Positions 12,501 through 22,433 of a stretch of 64,000 bases of DNA are shown here, piece by piece (position 1 is the stretch's first letter; each line of letters opens with the position of its first letter). The translations under genes and the position numbers were made by a program. Origin of the DNA: Talaromyces rugulosus (lineage: Eukaryota > Ascomycota > Eurotiomycetes > Eurotiales > Trichocomaceae); NCBI RefSeq assembly GCF_013368755.1, contig NC_049562.1:6841518-6905517 (forward strand), given 5' to 3'. The notes beneath the pieces were generated by a model. The model saw only the letters and a list, made by a program, of their open reading frames with translations, made no database searches and had not been told where the DNA came from.

Positions 12501-12779
12501 TATAATATATATTAATATCACGGTGTTTCTATAAGGTTAGGGAATATGGTATGTATTTTTAATAATTTTCCGTTTACAAGCACAATATCCATTCTAATCG
12601 AAGATAATTGCCACCCATAGTCAATGACGCAACAATTACGCCACATAGAATTTAATTTATATATACACACCATGCACAACGCGTTTTAACCTGATTGATA
12701 TTATTATAATACTTTTCTTTGATGACACCTAGTTTTAACTTAGCAGACTTTACTAATAGGAATAAATTTCAACAATCAG

Positions 12780-12850
12780 CAGCATTAGTAGCCTCGAATA
12801 AGCATTTACTAGCCTTTGGGACTGGAACATGAAGACGCGAAATAATGAAA
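12780..12850. repeat. Partial duplicate of the Igo1-like coding region
   Basis: The segment around 12795-12846 (TTACTAGCC..GGGACTGGAACATGAAGACG) matches 12205-12246 of the Igo1-like exon with about 80-85 percent identity by eye. It is too short to encode anything and looks like the remnant of a local duplication or a second decayed copy. Confidence 0.5.
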
Positions 12851-13607
12851 TATTTTTCCCTCTTGTGCTCTATGACGTATATATATTGGTTAAAATACAA
12901 TGGTTTTGCACATATGTATAAAAGAAGGTTCTATGTAATGTAATTGTTGCATCACTTCTTGGGTGTGGCAATTTGTATGAACTCTTATGACGATTTAGCA
13001 GGACGTATGTCAAGCTTATTATATAAACTATCTTGAGTAAAAAAAAACTTACTAATTATAACTGTATTTAAAATAATATCTATCAGATTCAAAGTTATAG
13101 GTGTAGATCAGTCGGTAGGTATATATGCGGGGACTTCATCCAACAACGGAATACTTTTACAAAATTTGTCCAACCCAATATTCCGCTTCTATCGCTAGTG
13201 TTCCCAAAGGCTGTGTTGGAGATTACGCGACTGGGCGATAGAAAGAGTAAGTCATAGGTGCTAGAAATTAATACGAGTAATTTACATGTGTATGTTTTTC
13301 ATAACTGTCCAATACAGCGAAAGCAAAATTACAGAACGTAGAATTATTCTGGAACTAACCATTTATATGCTGGCGTTTCTTGGCAGAAATGTAGAACGCC
13401 AGTCAGTTTTGTTTTTGTCAAGCTGAATGTGCAACCTACTGTATACAGCCTGCATCCATAGAGAACAGGTAGGTAGCGATTCACATCAAAATTATGGCGA
13501 TACTGGCGACTATCATCACTATTGCACACATTAGTGCCGCCATATAGTAATTTCCAACACTATTATTTTCTGTGGTAAAAAATTGTAATAAATGGTCGCG
13601 GATAGAC
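12851..13607. other. AT-rich region without recognised gene
   Basis: No family feature seen. A somewhat GC-richer patch (13110-13260) and a minus-strand open stretch (13344-13529, 61 codons) are present, but neither has recognisable protein motifs. Confidence 0.4.
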
Positions 13608-14170
13608 TATTTAAATTTTGATAGTACTATACAGACAATAGCAGTTGATATAGCAAACAGGATTATCAGATATGCCAGGCTTACTAGGATCATAACTGTT
13701 CTTTGCTATAGACTTTGAGTGGACTTGTGGAAGAATAGTAAGGCAGTAAAGGAGATCACTAGGGCTATTCCAGCAATAAGGGAGTGCTATATAGTTCCTA
13801 GGATAGCTAATATCAATATATTCTAAATAGTTTACAGTATCTCTAGGCTTTCCCCTAGTATACTTAAAAAGCTCTCTAGTAAGATAGAAGAGATATTCAA
13901 CAATAGACACTGATAGTCAACTCTACTGTTTTTAAATCCTAAATAAAGCTTTTCTGTGTTGATTAAGATATTCCTTAGCTTAATTAAGCTAACAACAGTA
14001 GCTGCACTTTGAATTATATTTTAGGCTATAGAAGCTTCTAATCCAACAGTATTCTGAACTCTGGTAGCTATATTATTAAGAGCTATAGGCATACCTGCAT
14101 CAATAGTCTCAATTAAAGTAGGGATTCCAATGCTAAGAGGACTATCCTTGAATAATTAAAGGTCTAAGCT
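13608..14170 (-). pseudogene. Multi-pass membrane protein relic, possibly Fig1-like
   Basis: One minus-strand frame from about 14170 to a TAG at 13608 reads as coherent protein apart from five or so stops: GIPTLIETIDAGMPIALNNI, then NTVGLEASIA, LYLGFKNSRVDYQ, LLLNISSILLESF, and two strongly hydrophobic segments (HSLIAGIALVISFTALLFF and VMILVSLAYLIILFAISTA). The order of an extracytoplasmic Cys-poor loop ending in a Leu-Asn-Ile-Ser motif and then membrane spans resembles the Ca2+-regulator/membrane-fusion Fig1 family. The 99-codon stop-free stretch in the next frame (13611-13910) is a shadow. Stops fall where Gln or Trp codons are likely, as in the other relics. The family call is tentative; that a membrane protein decayed here is firmer. 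Confidence 0.4.
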
Positions 14171-14500
14171 GGGTATAGTGATTCTAATCTTTTATTAAAT
14201 ACTTAGTCTTTATTTCTTAGTGCTTATTCTTTGATGTATTTTTAGAGTTATAATCCCTAAGCCTTTTAGATTAAGGTTGAGAAGTATTATGAATGTGAGA
14301 ATGATTGAGGCAACACTAGCTATAATGAACATAGCTAGTATAGCTTAGTAAACAAGAAGGCGTATATTCAAAGAGTTTTTTTAAAAAGCTAGGGATAACT
14401 AGGTACTGACTTGCTTTAGTAGTGGTTAAAAATTTCTATTAAGGAATTAAGTAACTTTGAAACCCGCCGGGAAAATCAAAAATCAACCTTTTGAAATTCA

Positions 14501-16432
14501 ATGCTACTGGAAGGCATCCAGGGCTTCGCTATGGCCCCTGGACTCCCCAATATCGACAACCACCCCCTAGACCCAGGGGGGCAGGCGCTAGGTCTGGTGA
14601 ACCCCGTAGGGGCCTATATAGGCACCCCAGCGGGGACAGCACCACCAGCGCCCCCCGAGGCAAGTGCAACAGTCCCTCAGAGCGAGGGCTTCTTGCCTAG
14701 CCTGGAAATCAACCCTAGGGAGTTGTTTCCCCCCCTAAGCAGCGTGCCAGGCTCCCAGGAAGCACCTAAAACTCTAGGGAAGAGACTACAGGAACACAGC
14801 CCTGACGGGGCAGAAAGAGCCCCCATGAAGGCCCTAATCGGCCCAGCCTACAAGGACATGGAACAGGCCTTATTAGGCCACTTTGCAAGCAGCAATAGCG
14901 CGCTGCACGCGGAGATGGCCGCTATGAAGGCCTATATGACCTCTCTGGTAGAGGCTATGGAGCAGCGCCTCACAGGCCAATTGGGCGCTCTGGAGCGCCG
15001 TTTCTCAACCCTAGAAGCTCAACAGGCCTCCCCGAACGCCCCAAACCACCCTCTAAAGCCCCTATCGTCAGGGGGCGACCGCCAGGGCCCACGACAGCCT
15101 CTGCCATCCCAGGGGACGACGTTTGCAGAGGTCGCCCATGGCCCCCAAGCTAACCCGAATAGGGCCGCTAAGCCCATAGAGCCACGCAGAGCCTCACCCC
15201 CGATATCAAAACCACCCCCTGGGGTGAAGCCCGCAGCAGGCCCCCAGTGGGCCGATATAGCGGCCAGCAATGCCCAGGAGTGGCAAATCGTTACAAAAAA
15301 ACGGGCTTACTCCCCGAACCAGCCCCCAAAAGTCCAAATGGACCCAGGGAGCCTGAAGCCTATTCGCGGAAGCAACAAGGGAGACCGCAGGCTTATATTT
15401 AGGCGTGAAAATGGCCGCACCGCCCCTAGAAAGTCTAAAGCCGATGTCATCTTGCAGCTTAACCGCTGCCTAGCCCAGGCAGGCTTCCCGAACTTCGCCA
15501 GGGTAATAGACGCCAATTACACCGAATCAGGGGCTATCTCAGCCCTATTGGACCAAGGAAGCACCGTAGGCTCGCTATTACCAGCCTATAAGGACCTATT
15601 AGTGGCTGCCTGCCACCGGGTCGACCCCGCAGTCATCTCAGTGGAAGCAGACCAACAGTGGCACAAGATTAAGGTGCATGCGGTGCCGGTAGCCCGCTAT
15701 AGCGCCTCAGGGCTAGGCCTAGCCAGGGAAGAAATTGAATTAGGGGGCACATGCACCCTAATGAGAAACCCTACCTGGATCAAGCCGATAGCGGCTATCC
15801 AGACTAATAAGCAGCGTTTCTCTACTATCGTTATAACAGTAGGAGGCCTAGATGACGCCCGCAGGCTACTCGCCCGGGGCGTACGCTTCGGGGGCAACAG
15901 GCACCCTACCAGCCCCTATCACGAAGTGGGTAAAGACACCGTTTGCACCCGATGCTGCGGCATTGGCCACCGAACTTATAGAGGCTGCGGCACCCGACCA
16001 CCACTCTGCACCGTGTGTGCTGGCGCCCATGAAGCCCAAGAGCACACCTGCAACGTGCTAGACTGCAGGGCCCAAACAGGCCACCCATGCCTGCATGCAC
16101 CCACTAAATGCGGCAACTGTGGGGGGAAGCACCAGGCTGATTCCCCGGGGTGCCCCAAGCTTCGGGAGGCCCGCCGGCGACTCCATAAGCGCTTCCCTGG
16201 CGTAGAGGTCGTTATGCCCCCTCCCCCCCCTGAATGGACCGAATGGGAAGGCGTTGCTGAGGAGGCTTCTCCCCCAACCACTACCCAGGACGCCCCCCAA
16301 GCCCCAAAGCTTAGGGAGGTCGATGACGCTATGGAAGATGCCCCAGGGACATCACCCCTACCGTACTCATCCCCGTGTCCAACACCAACGCCTGGAGCTG
16401 CAGCCCCTATTAATGTTGATTATTCAACATAA
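14501..16432 (+). CDS. LINE ORF1, Gag-like nucleic-acid-binding protein
   Basis: 643 residues from ATG 14501. The first 300 residues are rich in Pro, Gly and Ala, with a probable coiled region around residues 115-180 (many Glu, Leu, Met). A central part (about 300-470) fits the folded domain of LINE ORF1 proteins. Near residues 482-555 come three CCHC zinc knuckles (starting CTRCCGIGHRTYRGC, CTVCAGAHEAQEHTC and CGNCGGKHQADSPGC), then a Pro-rich acidic tail. In related elements ORF1 coats the element RNA and accompanies it into the nucleus. The stop TAA at 16430 overlaps the likely ORF2 start at 16413 by 20 bases. GC-rich codons contrast with the host flanks. Confidence 0.88.
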   Translation: MLLEGIQGFAMAPGLPNIDNHPLDPGGQALGLVNPVGAYIGTPAGTAPPAPPEASATVPQSEGFLPSLEINPRELFPPLSSVPGSQEAPKTLGKRLQEHSPDGAERAPMKALIGPAYKDMEQALLGHFASSNSALHAEMAAMKAYMTSLVEAMEQRLTGQLGALERRFSTLEAQQASPNAPNHPLKPLSSGGDRQGPRQPLPSQGTTFAEVAHGPQANPNRAAKPIEPRRASPPISKPPPGVKPAAGPQWADIAASNAQEWQIVTKKRAYSPNQPPKVQMDPGSLKPIRGSNKGDRRLIFRRENGRTAPRKSKADVILQLNRCLAQAGFPNFARVIDANYTESGAISALLDQGSTVGSLLPAYKDLLVAACHRVDPAVISVEADQQWHKIKVHAVPVARYSASGLGLAREEIELGGTCTLMRNPTWIKPIAAIQTNKQRFSTIVITVGGLDDARRLLARGVRFGGNRHPTSPYHEVGKDTVCTRCCGIGHRTYRGCGTRPPLCTVCAGAHEAQEHTCNVLDCRAQTGHPCLHAPTKCGNCGGKHQADSPGCPKLREARRRLHKRFPGVEVVMPPPPPEWTEWEGVAEEASPPTTTQDAPQAPKLREVDDAMEDAPGTSPLPYSSPCPTPTPGAAAPINVDYST

Positions 16433-19400
16433 TTGCGGCCGTACCTACCCCGCAACCTTAGGGGCTCTAGAAGCGGGGATAGAGCGGCAAATAGGCATTA
16501 TATGCCTGCAAGAGCCTTATATTGCTTATGACTTCTCTCACCCAGGCTATCTGCTGTACTGGCCAGGGGGGGAGAAGCGGGATCAACGGGTGCTTATGGC
16601 CATCCGTAAAGACCTTATAGGGGCGGTTAGGGTCGAGAACCGCACTGATTTAGTAGACCACCCCTATTTACAGGCCCTGGACATATGGGAAGCACCAATA
16701 ATTAGCGGGCATGCCCCCCGACGCACTAGAATAGTCAACTGCTATGATGTGTGGATTGGGGCCAGTTACCGGTGGCAAGGGGCCTTCCCTAGACGACGCC
16801 GGGCCATCGAGGACGCAGACTGGGACCTGCTTATAGTGGGTAGGTGCCTATTAGTGGGTGATTTCAACGCCCATAGCCCTTCGTGGAACCCACTGGCCAA
16901 GGGCCGGGTTAACGCTGAGCCCTTGGAACAGCTTATAGAGCGGCACTCACTATATGTTAATAACCCACTGGGGGAGGCCACACGCTATAAGAAGACCGAG
17001 GGGGTGTCAATTATTGATTTAGCGTTATCCTCGCCAACCCTAGGGCCTCTGCAAGCCTGGGAGGTGGATAAGGATAAGCCTACAACATCTGACCATGAGC
17101 TTATCGTCCTAGCCTGGGAAGCCCTAGAACCCCCCCCAGGAGGAATCTCCGGGGAGATTACTGGGTGGCAGATAGAAGCTCTGCAGGTAAACGAGGAAGC
17201 CCTAAAGCTGGCCACAGCAGCTTGGGCCTCAGAGGCTGTAGGCCACCCCCCTCTTAGTGATCAATGCACCGAGGAAGACCTTGCTAGAGAGGCCAATTGG
17301 GTGCAGGACACCCTAACCAGCGTACTCGATAGGCATGCCAAAGCAGTACGGCTTTGTGCACGCTCTAAGCGGTGGTGGAAGCCAGAGCTGCGGCAAGCCC
17401 GGAGCTTATGGGCTGCAGCCCGCAAGCGGTGGCAGGCCCATGCCTGTACCGACACCGAATTCAAGGCTGCAAGAACCGCTTATTACCATGAAATAAAGGC
17501 GGCTAAAAGGACCTGCTGGGAGGTCTTCCTTGCTGAGGGAGGCCCTGGGGGGAAGGAAGAGTGGAAAAAAGGTTCGAACCCCACTGGGAACCCTTTTCCC
17601 AAAGGCCCTAGGGATGGCCTGGAAAAGCCTTCTCCAGGAGATCCTAATAGGTGTTGGATAGCCCTACAGTACACTAAGCCACGGACTAATCCCACCACCC
17701 CAGCACTCCAAGGCCCGGATCTAGGGGCTCCCCCTGCCACTACCATGGCCGATAAAGAAGCCCTAATCAGGGAAATGGCATTTCCTAACGCCCCCCGTAG
17801 CTCCCCTCCTGGGGAGCTGCCAGGTGGACAGGCCCACATGCTTATAACGCCAGAGCGGGTGCATCAGGCCCTATTCAGCCAGAGCATTAAGAAAGCTCCG
17901 GGGGCCGACAGGCTCAATTTTAAAGCATGCCGGCTACTCTGGGCACTAGACTCACCCCGAATCATAGGGATGGCTAGGCAGTGCTTTCGGCTTGGGGTGC
18001 ACCCAGGGGCCTGGAAGACCGCTAAAGGCATCCTACTTCGGAAGCCAGGGAAGCCTGATTACACCCAGGTGAAGGCCTGGAGGGTGATAAGCTTGCTTAG
18101 CTGCCTGGGCAAGGTTGTTGAGAAGCTGGCTGCAGGCCTTATAGCGGACTGGTGTGAGGCCCAGGGGGCTTTACACCCTGGACAAATGGGGTGCAGGCGG
18201 GGCCGTGGGGCTATTGACGCGGTGGCCTGCCTCGTGCAAACAGTGCACGAGGGATGGACTCAAAAGCTTCTCACAGGCACTATCTTTATTGACGTTATGG
18301 GGGCCTTCGACCATGTTGACCCCTATAAGCTTAGTGAGGCTATGGAAGCTGCAGGCCTGGATAATGACCTTATAAGGTGGACCTTATCCTTCCTTACAAA
18401 TAGAAGGGTCAGCCTCGTAATTGACGGTTATAAAGCCCCTGAACAGCCTATTGACTCAGGGCTGCCCCAGGGCTCACCGGTCTCCCCAATCCTCTTTCTT
18501 ATCTATATCCGGGGTGTGTTTCAGGCTATGGAACAGCAGGTGCCAGGGATCAAGGCCCTGTCCTATGCCGATGACATAGGCCTGGTAGCCCAGGGAAGCT
18601 CGGTCTCTGAGATCTGCAGGCAGCTAGAAGCAGCGGCAAAAGCTGCTATTGAGTGGGGACTGGCAAATAGCGTCAAATTCGACCCTAAAAAGACAGAGGC
18701 CATCCTATTCTCTAGGGCCACCAGCAGGGAACATAAAAATCAGGTCCAGGAAGCTAGGGTGCAGGTAGGAGACGCTTTAGTGGCATTCTCCCCAACAGCC
18801 ATCCGGTGGTTAGGGGTCTTACTAGATCCAAAGCTTACCCTCAAAGCCCACTATAAGTACCGCCTGCAAAAAGGTCAAAATACTGAAAGACGAGTGCGGG
18901 CACTGTGCAAGGCCCAGGGGCTCCCCCCAGGCCTGGCATGGCGAATCCAAAAGGCCACCGCGCAGTCAGTGGCGCTTTATGGGGCCGAGCTTTGGTGGCA
19001 TGGGCAAAAGAACTGCCTAGAAGGACTGCAGGGCCTAATTAATAACCAGGCCCGGGCAGTCACAGGCATGCTGAAGTCCACCCCATTAGGACCGCTTATA
19101 AGGGAGGCAGCTTTGGAACCAGCAGAGGCCCTATTAGATAGTAAACAGCGGCGGTATGCCCTGAGACTCCTAGGACTTCCCCAGGGGCATCCAGCAGCAG
19201 AAATACTCCCCATAACGCTTAGGGAGGGAGACGCCCATGCACAGCCTGGAGAGCAGCCGCTAGAAGACCGAGCTTGGGCAACACCAACCCGCCGAGGCCC
19301 CTGGAAGCTGGGCATGGGCCTGGCCCGCAGGCTACGAGAGGCCTTGACCGCCGACCCCTCCCAGGGCTTTGAGCGTACAATAGAGCCTGGTAATAGGTCT

Positions 19401-20462
19401 ATACCACTAGATTTCAGGATAGACTCCCCTGAAACCGCTATGCAATTAGCCTCAGACCCCCTAAGTGGGATAGGGAACACTGACCTTTACTCAGACGGTT
19501 CCAGGTTAGACGATCAGCGCGTAGGCGCTGCGGTAGCTTATAAGCCACTTATTGGCCCCTGGAGGTCGCGCCTAGCTCCCCTGGGCGCAGGCTTCGAAGT
19601 CTTTGATGCAGAACTAATAGGAGTAGTCGAAGCCCTAGAGTGGGCGCTGGCAGAGAATCTTAGAGGGCCAATTAGGGTGTTTCTCGATGCTCAAGCCGCT
19701 ATAGGCAGGCTTCAGCATACCCAGCCAGGCCCTGGCCAAGCCCTGGCGCTGCGGGCACATGATCTAGCCAAGGAACTGCAGGCCACCGGCCGCAGGGTTA
19801 CTATATGCTGGGTGCCAGGCCATAAGGGGGTCCCAGGCAACGAAGAGGCCGATAAAGCCGCCAAGAAAGCTGCGGGGAAGCCCCGAACAGGCAAATACTC
19901 GGGCATCTCACTGGCACATGCTCAACGGGCCTGTACCGAAGCTTATAGAGCTGCCAGGGCCAACTGGCTTGCTGCAAAGCTTGCAAAGCGTGCCCAGCGG
20001 GCAAGCCAGGCCTACTATCCCCCCCGGGGATGGAAGCTTGACCCAATGTTGGCGAACACCCCCAAGCACCTAGCGCGGCGATATTACCAGTTCAAGACTG
20101 GCCACGCACCAATTGGGGCCTATTTGCACCGAATTAAGGCCCGAGACTTCCCTAATTGCTTGGGGTGCTCTAGGGGGACTGAGACGGTAAGACACCTTCT
20201 TACAAACTGTCGACAGTGGTGCCACCAGCGGGAAAAACTATATGCCGGCTTGGCCGAAGCGGGGGTAAAGGCCCTGCAGGATAGCGAGCAGTGCCCCGAA
20301 GCACGCCTATTCCAGGACCCAAAGGCCACTACAGCGCTGCTGGCGTTTATAGGGGCCATTAGGGAGCGAGAGGATAACCAACAGGCCTGGGAGCAGGCCT
20401 ATAAGACTGATAATTGGGGCATTGAGGCCCTGGATGAGGGAGAGCGAGAGGGGGAAGGATAG
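16413..20462 (+). CDS. LINE ORF2: endonuclease, reverse transcriptase, RNase H
   Basis: The frame is open from 16254, but the protein family begins at MLIIQHNCGR, so I choose ATG 16413, which sits 20 bases before the end of ORF1; termination-reinitiation is a plausible way to translate it. About 1349 residues. Domains: APE-like endonuclease (CLQEPY near 16505, GDFNAHSPSWNP near 16858, TSDHELIV near 17088); reverse transcriptase with GLPQGSPVSPILF and the catalytic YADD box (18565); RNase H (LYSDGSR near 19487, VFLDAQAAI, WVPGHKGVPGNEEADKAA); and a C-terminal CCHC finger (CLGCSRGTETVRHLLTNC, about 20159-20212). It nicks the target and copies element RNA onto it. All catalytic residues I can identify are present. 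Confidence 0.92.
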   Translation: MLIIQHNCGRTYPATLGALEAGIERQIGIICLQEPYIAYDFSHPGYLLYWPGGEKRDQRVLMAIRKDLIGAVRVENRTDLVDHPYLQALDIWEAPIISGHAPRRTRIVNCYDVWIGASYRWQGAFPRRRRAIEDADWDLLIVGRCLLVGDFNAHSPSWNPLAKGRVNAEPLEQLIERHSLYVNNPLGEATRYKKTEGVSIIDLALSSPTLGPLQAWEVDKDKPTTSDHELIVLAWEALEPPPGGISGEITGWQIEALQVNEEALKLATAAWASEAVGHPPLSDQCTEEDLAREANWVQDTLTSVLDRHAKAVRLCARSKRWWKPELRQARSLWAAARKRWQAHACTDTEFKAARTAYYHEIKAAKRTCWEVFLAEGGPGGKEEWKKGSNPTGNPFPKGPRDGLEKPSPGDPNRCWIALQYTKPRTNPTTPALQGPDLGAPPATTMADKEALIREMAFPNAPRSSPPGELPGGQAHMLITPERVHQALFSQSIKKAPGADRLNFKACRLLWALDSPRIIGMARQCFRLGVHPGAWKTAKGILLRKPGKPDYTQVKAWRVISLLSCLGKVVEKLAAGLIADWCEAQGALHPGQMGCRRGRGAIDAVACLVQTVHEGWTQKLLTGTIFIDVMGAFDHVDPYKLSEAMEAAGLDNDLIRWTLSFLTNRRVSLVIDGYKAPEQPIDSGLPQGSPVSPILFLIYIRGVFQAMEQQVPGIKALSYADDIGLVAQGSSVSEICRQLEAAAKAAIEWGLANSVKFDPKKTEAILFSRATSREHKNQVQEARVQVGDALVAFSPTAIRWLGVLLDPKLTLKAHYKYRLQKGQNTERRVRALCKAQGLPPGLAWRIQKATAQSVALYGAELWWHGQKNCLEGLQGLINNQARAVTGMLKSTPLGPLIREAALEPAEALLDSKQRRYALRLLGLPQGHPAAEILPITLREGDAHAQPGEQPLEDRAWATPTRRGPWKLGMGLARRLREALTADPSQGFERTIEPGNRSIPLDFRIDSPETAMQLASDPLSGIGNTDLYSDGSRLDDQRVGAAVAYKPLIGPWRSRLAPLGAGFEVFDAELIGVVEALEWALAENLRGPIRVFLDAQAAIGRLQHTQPGPGQALALRAHDLAKELQATGRRVTICWVPGHKGVPGNEEADKAAKKAAGKPRTGKYSGISLAHAQRACTEAYRAARANWLAAKLAKRAQRASQAYYPPRGWKLDPMLANTPKHLARRYYQFKTGHAPIGAYLHRIKARDFPNCLGCSRGTETVRHLLTNCRQWCHQREKLYAGLAEAGVKALQDSEQCPEARLFQDPKATTALLAFIGAIREREDNQQAWEQAYKTDNWGIEALDEGEREGEG

Positions 20463-20728
20463 CGGGCAGGGGCGGCCCGCTATTGTAGGCAACGCCCAAA
20501 CGTTAGTGGCCATAAGGAGGGGGTAGTGGTTGCCACCCACTATAAGCCCCCGAATCGTCCTGCGCATATAAGTGGCTTGGGGCGAGGAAAGTGCAAGATA
20601 CCTTGAAAGCATGGATCCAATGGGGGTAGAGGCACCGGTTTATAGGGGGCAACCCCTATAAGCAGGCCTAATCCACACGAATCGCTGTCTGTCATAGCCT
20701 AGGGCTCGGTATAGACGTTAAATTTGAT

Positions 20729-20751
20729 TAAATAAATAAATAAATAAATAA
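20729..20751 (+). repeat. (TAAA)n 3' tail of the LINE
   Basis: About five and a half copies of TAAA end the element, followed at once by AT-rich host DNA. Short A-rich or tetranucleotide tails are usual at LINE 3' ends. Confidence 0.8.
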
Positions 20752-21906
20752 GATTTATTACTAGCCTATATACATTATATTGGGTTCTTTTATATTTGTT
20801 ATGATTACTTAAGTGAGCATAATATATACAGAAATCCTAGTTATATTACTGTTTGGTACCATGTTATCTAAATAGTATTAGTCTAGAGCTTAACTTTATA
20901 TAGACTAGCTTATTTTATTGCTATTTCAAAAATAGGTTTAAAAACAATTTGAAGTGTTTATAAGGGAAACTGATTTTGTAAGGCACTGTAGTTATAGAAC
21001 AGGAAGCTAATATTTAATGCTGGACTTTTATTAAGAGAAGTTGGTTTAATCTATTATAATCAAATTCCATAGCATGCCGTTTCTGACGACTTTTAAAAAT
21101 AATATGCCTTGTTTCTTTACTGTAAGGAATAGTAATAGTATAGCTATATTTAAGAATTTCTATAGTATATAATGGCCCGCGTAAAGTAATTATCTAAGAT
21201 AAGAGTAGTAGAGAGATTTTATTTCTCTTATAAAAGGAGTATTATAAAATAGTCTAGCTACTACCTACAGAAAAGAATCATATCAATTATTTATTATCTA
21301 GTTGTAAAGGATTCTCTGGATATTCAATTTCTAATATATTAAGAATTATTTCTCTACAGAATGTAATCTTTATTTTAGATTTATTATATTCATATAGCTG
21401 CAAGGATTTCTAAAACAGCCTAAAATTATAATCAGGGCATATTGTTTATTTGCCACAATGAATCATTATATAGATTTGTTTTCGATATTATTTTAACAAC
21501 CTTATTTTATCAAGTTCTAGGCCGAAAAGAAAAGGGTTTCCTTTCATCTTAATCATTTTTCAAAGCTATGTATCACTCTTAAAGATGGAATTCTATAATA
21601 TATAGTATTTATTAGACCCTGATAGTTGGAGATTAGAAGCAGGGGTGGCTTACAGATAGGACTAAATATAGTCCCAAATTTACCTAGAAATATTCTTTAC
21701 TATTATAAAAGTGATTAGCTTTTACAGTACTCTGATATCTGATAAGGACAGGAGACACAAGGAACAAAATATACATTAGAAACTGTATAGATATATAATA
21801 TAAAATAAATCTAGTAATAGATTTTTAGGAGCTTAATTTCTTAGGAAACTAATTAAATAATTAATCAATAATAAATACAATATCATAAAACTTTGCTATA
21901 TAGCTG
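20752..21906. other. AT-rich region without recognised gene
   Basis: Over 1.1 kb of AT-rich, stop-dense DNA between the LINE and the family B LTR. I see no open frame, repeat or relic with recognisable motifs on either strand. The composition fits old RIP-mutated sequence. Confidence 0.5.
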
Positions 21907-22180
21907 TGTGACGGCTGAGCCTGAGGCTATCCCCAAGGGTAGGAGCGGCCTCGTGGCCAGATGGGAGGCCTCAGGCAGGAAGGGCATCAACCCTAACCCA
22001 CAGTACCAGATCTGGGGATAGCCTCACCCCGGAGCCATAAAAGATCAAGCTGGTTACCTAAGCACACAAGATAAAACCTTCCCGCAGGTCCTAGTAGTTA
22101 AATTCCTTTCCCATGCTTATTATTTTAAAGAATCACACCCCTAGATAGGAATCAAATATCTTTAGAAAAGGCACATCACA
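21907..22180 (+). repeat. 5' LTR, family B
   Basis: 274 bp, TGTGA...TCACA, aligning end to end with 27628-27901. Differences are nearly all C/T or G/A, with this copy more AT-rich. Confidence 0.92.
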
Positions 22181-22182
22181 TT

Positions 22183-22193
22183 ACAACAAACAT
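22183..22193 (+). promoter_or_regulatory. Putative self-primer binding site, family B
   Basis: ACAACAAACAT lies two bases after the 5' LTR. It is complementary, with one mismatch, to ATGCTTGTTGT inside the 3' LTR (27834-27844). The mismatch is a G-to-A change of the kind that pervades this copy, so the original 11-base pairing was probably perfect. This arrangement matches Tf1-type self-priming rather than tRNA priming. Confidence 0.5.
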
Positions 22194-22433
22194 CGCTACA
22201 CTTTATCTTTATCTTTCTCACAACTAACACAGCCAGCACTCAGCTGCAGTCAGCGCTCTAATTAGGAATAAACTTTTCTTTATCTCAACCTCTTTATATT
22301 CAGTACAGTCCATACAGCCACAACAAACACCTTGTCAGCACTCTAACCCTGAACCTTCATTTACCTTCATTCGAAACCTAGAAATCTTATAAGCCAGCAC
22401 AATAGCAAGACCAAATACCGCTGACAAATGTCA

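Larger units (their letters stand above)
14452..20751 (+). mobile_element. Intact Tad-type LINE retrotransposon
   Basis: A 6.3-kb non-LTR element on the plus strand: short leader, ORF1 (nucleic-acid-binding), ORF2 (endonuclease, RT, RNase H, zinc finger), a roughly 270-bp 3' UTR and a (TAAA)n tail. Both ORFs are free of stops. It is markedly GC-richer than the AT-rich DNA on both sides, so its edges can be seen from base composition: left near 14452-14460 and right at the tail. I could not find a convincing target-site duplication. The combination of APE-type endonuclease, RNase H after the RT and three CCHC knuckles in ORF1 is that of the fungal Tad clade. The open frames suggest recent insertion. 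Confidence 0.92.

Noticed and set aside
14491..20612. Many long antisense and alternative-frame ORFs in the LINE
   Set aside because: High GC and lack of stops create shadows; only the two plus-strand ORFs have domain motifs.
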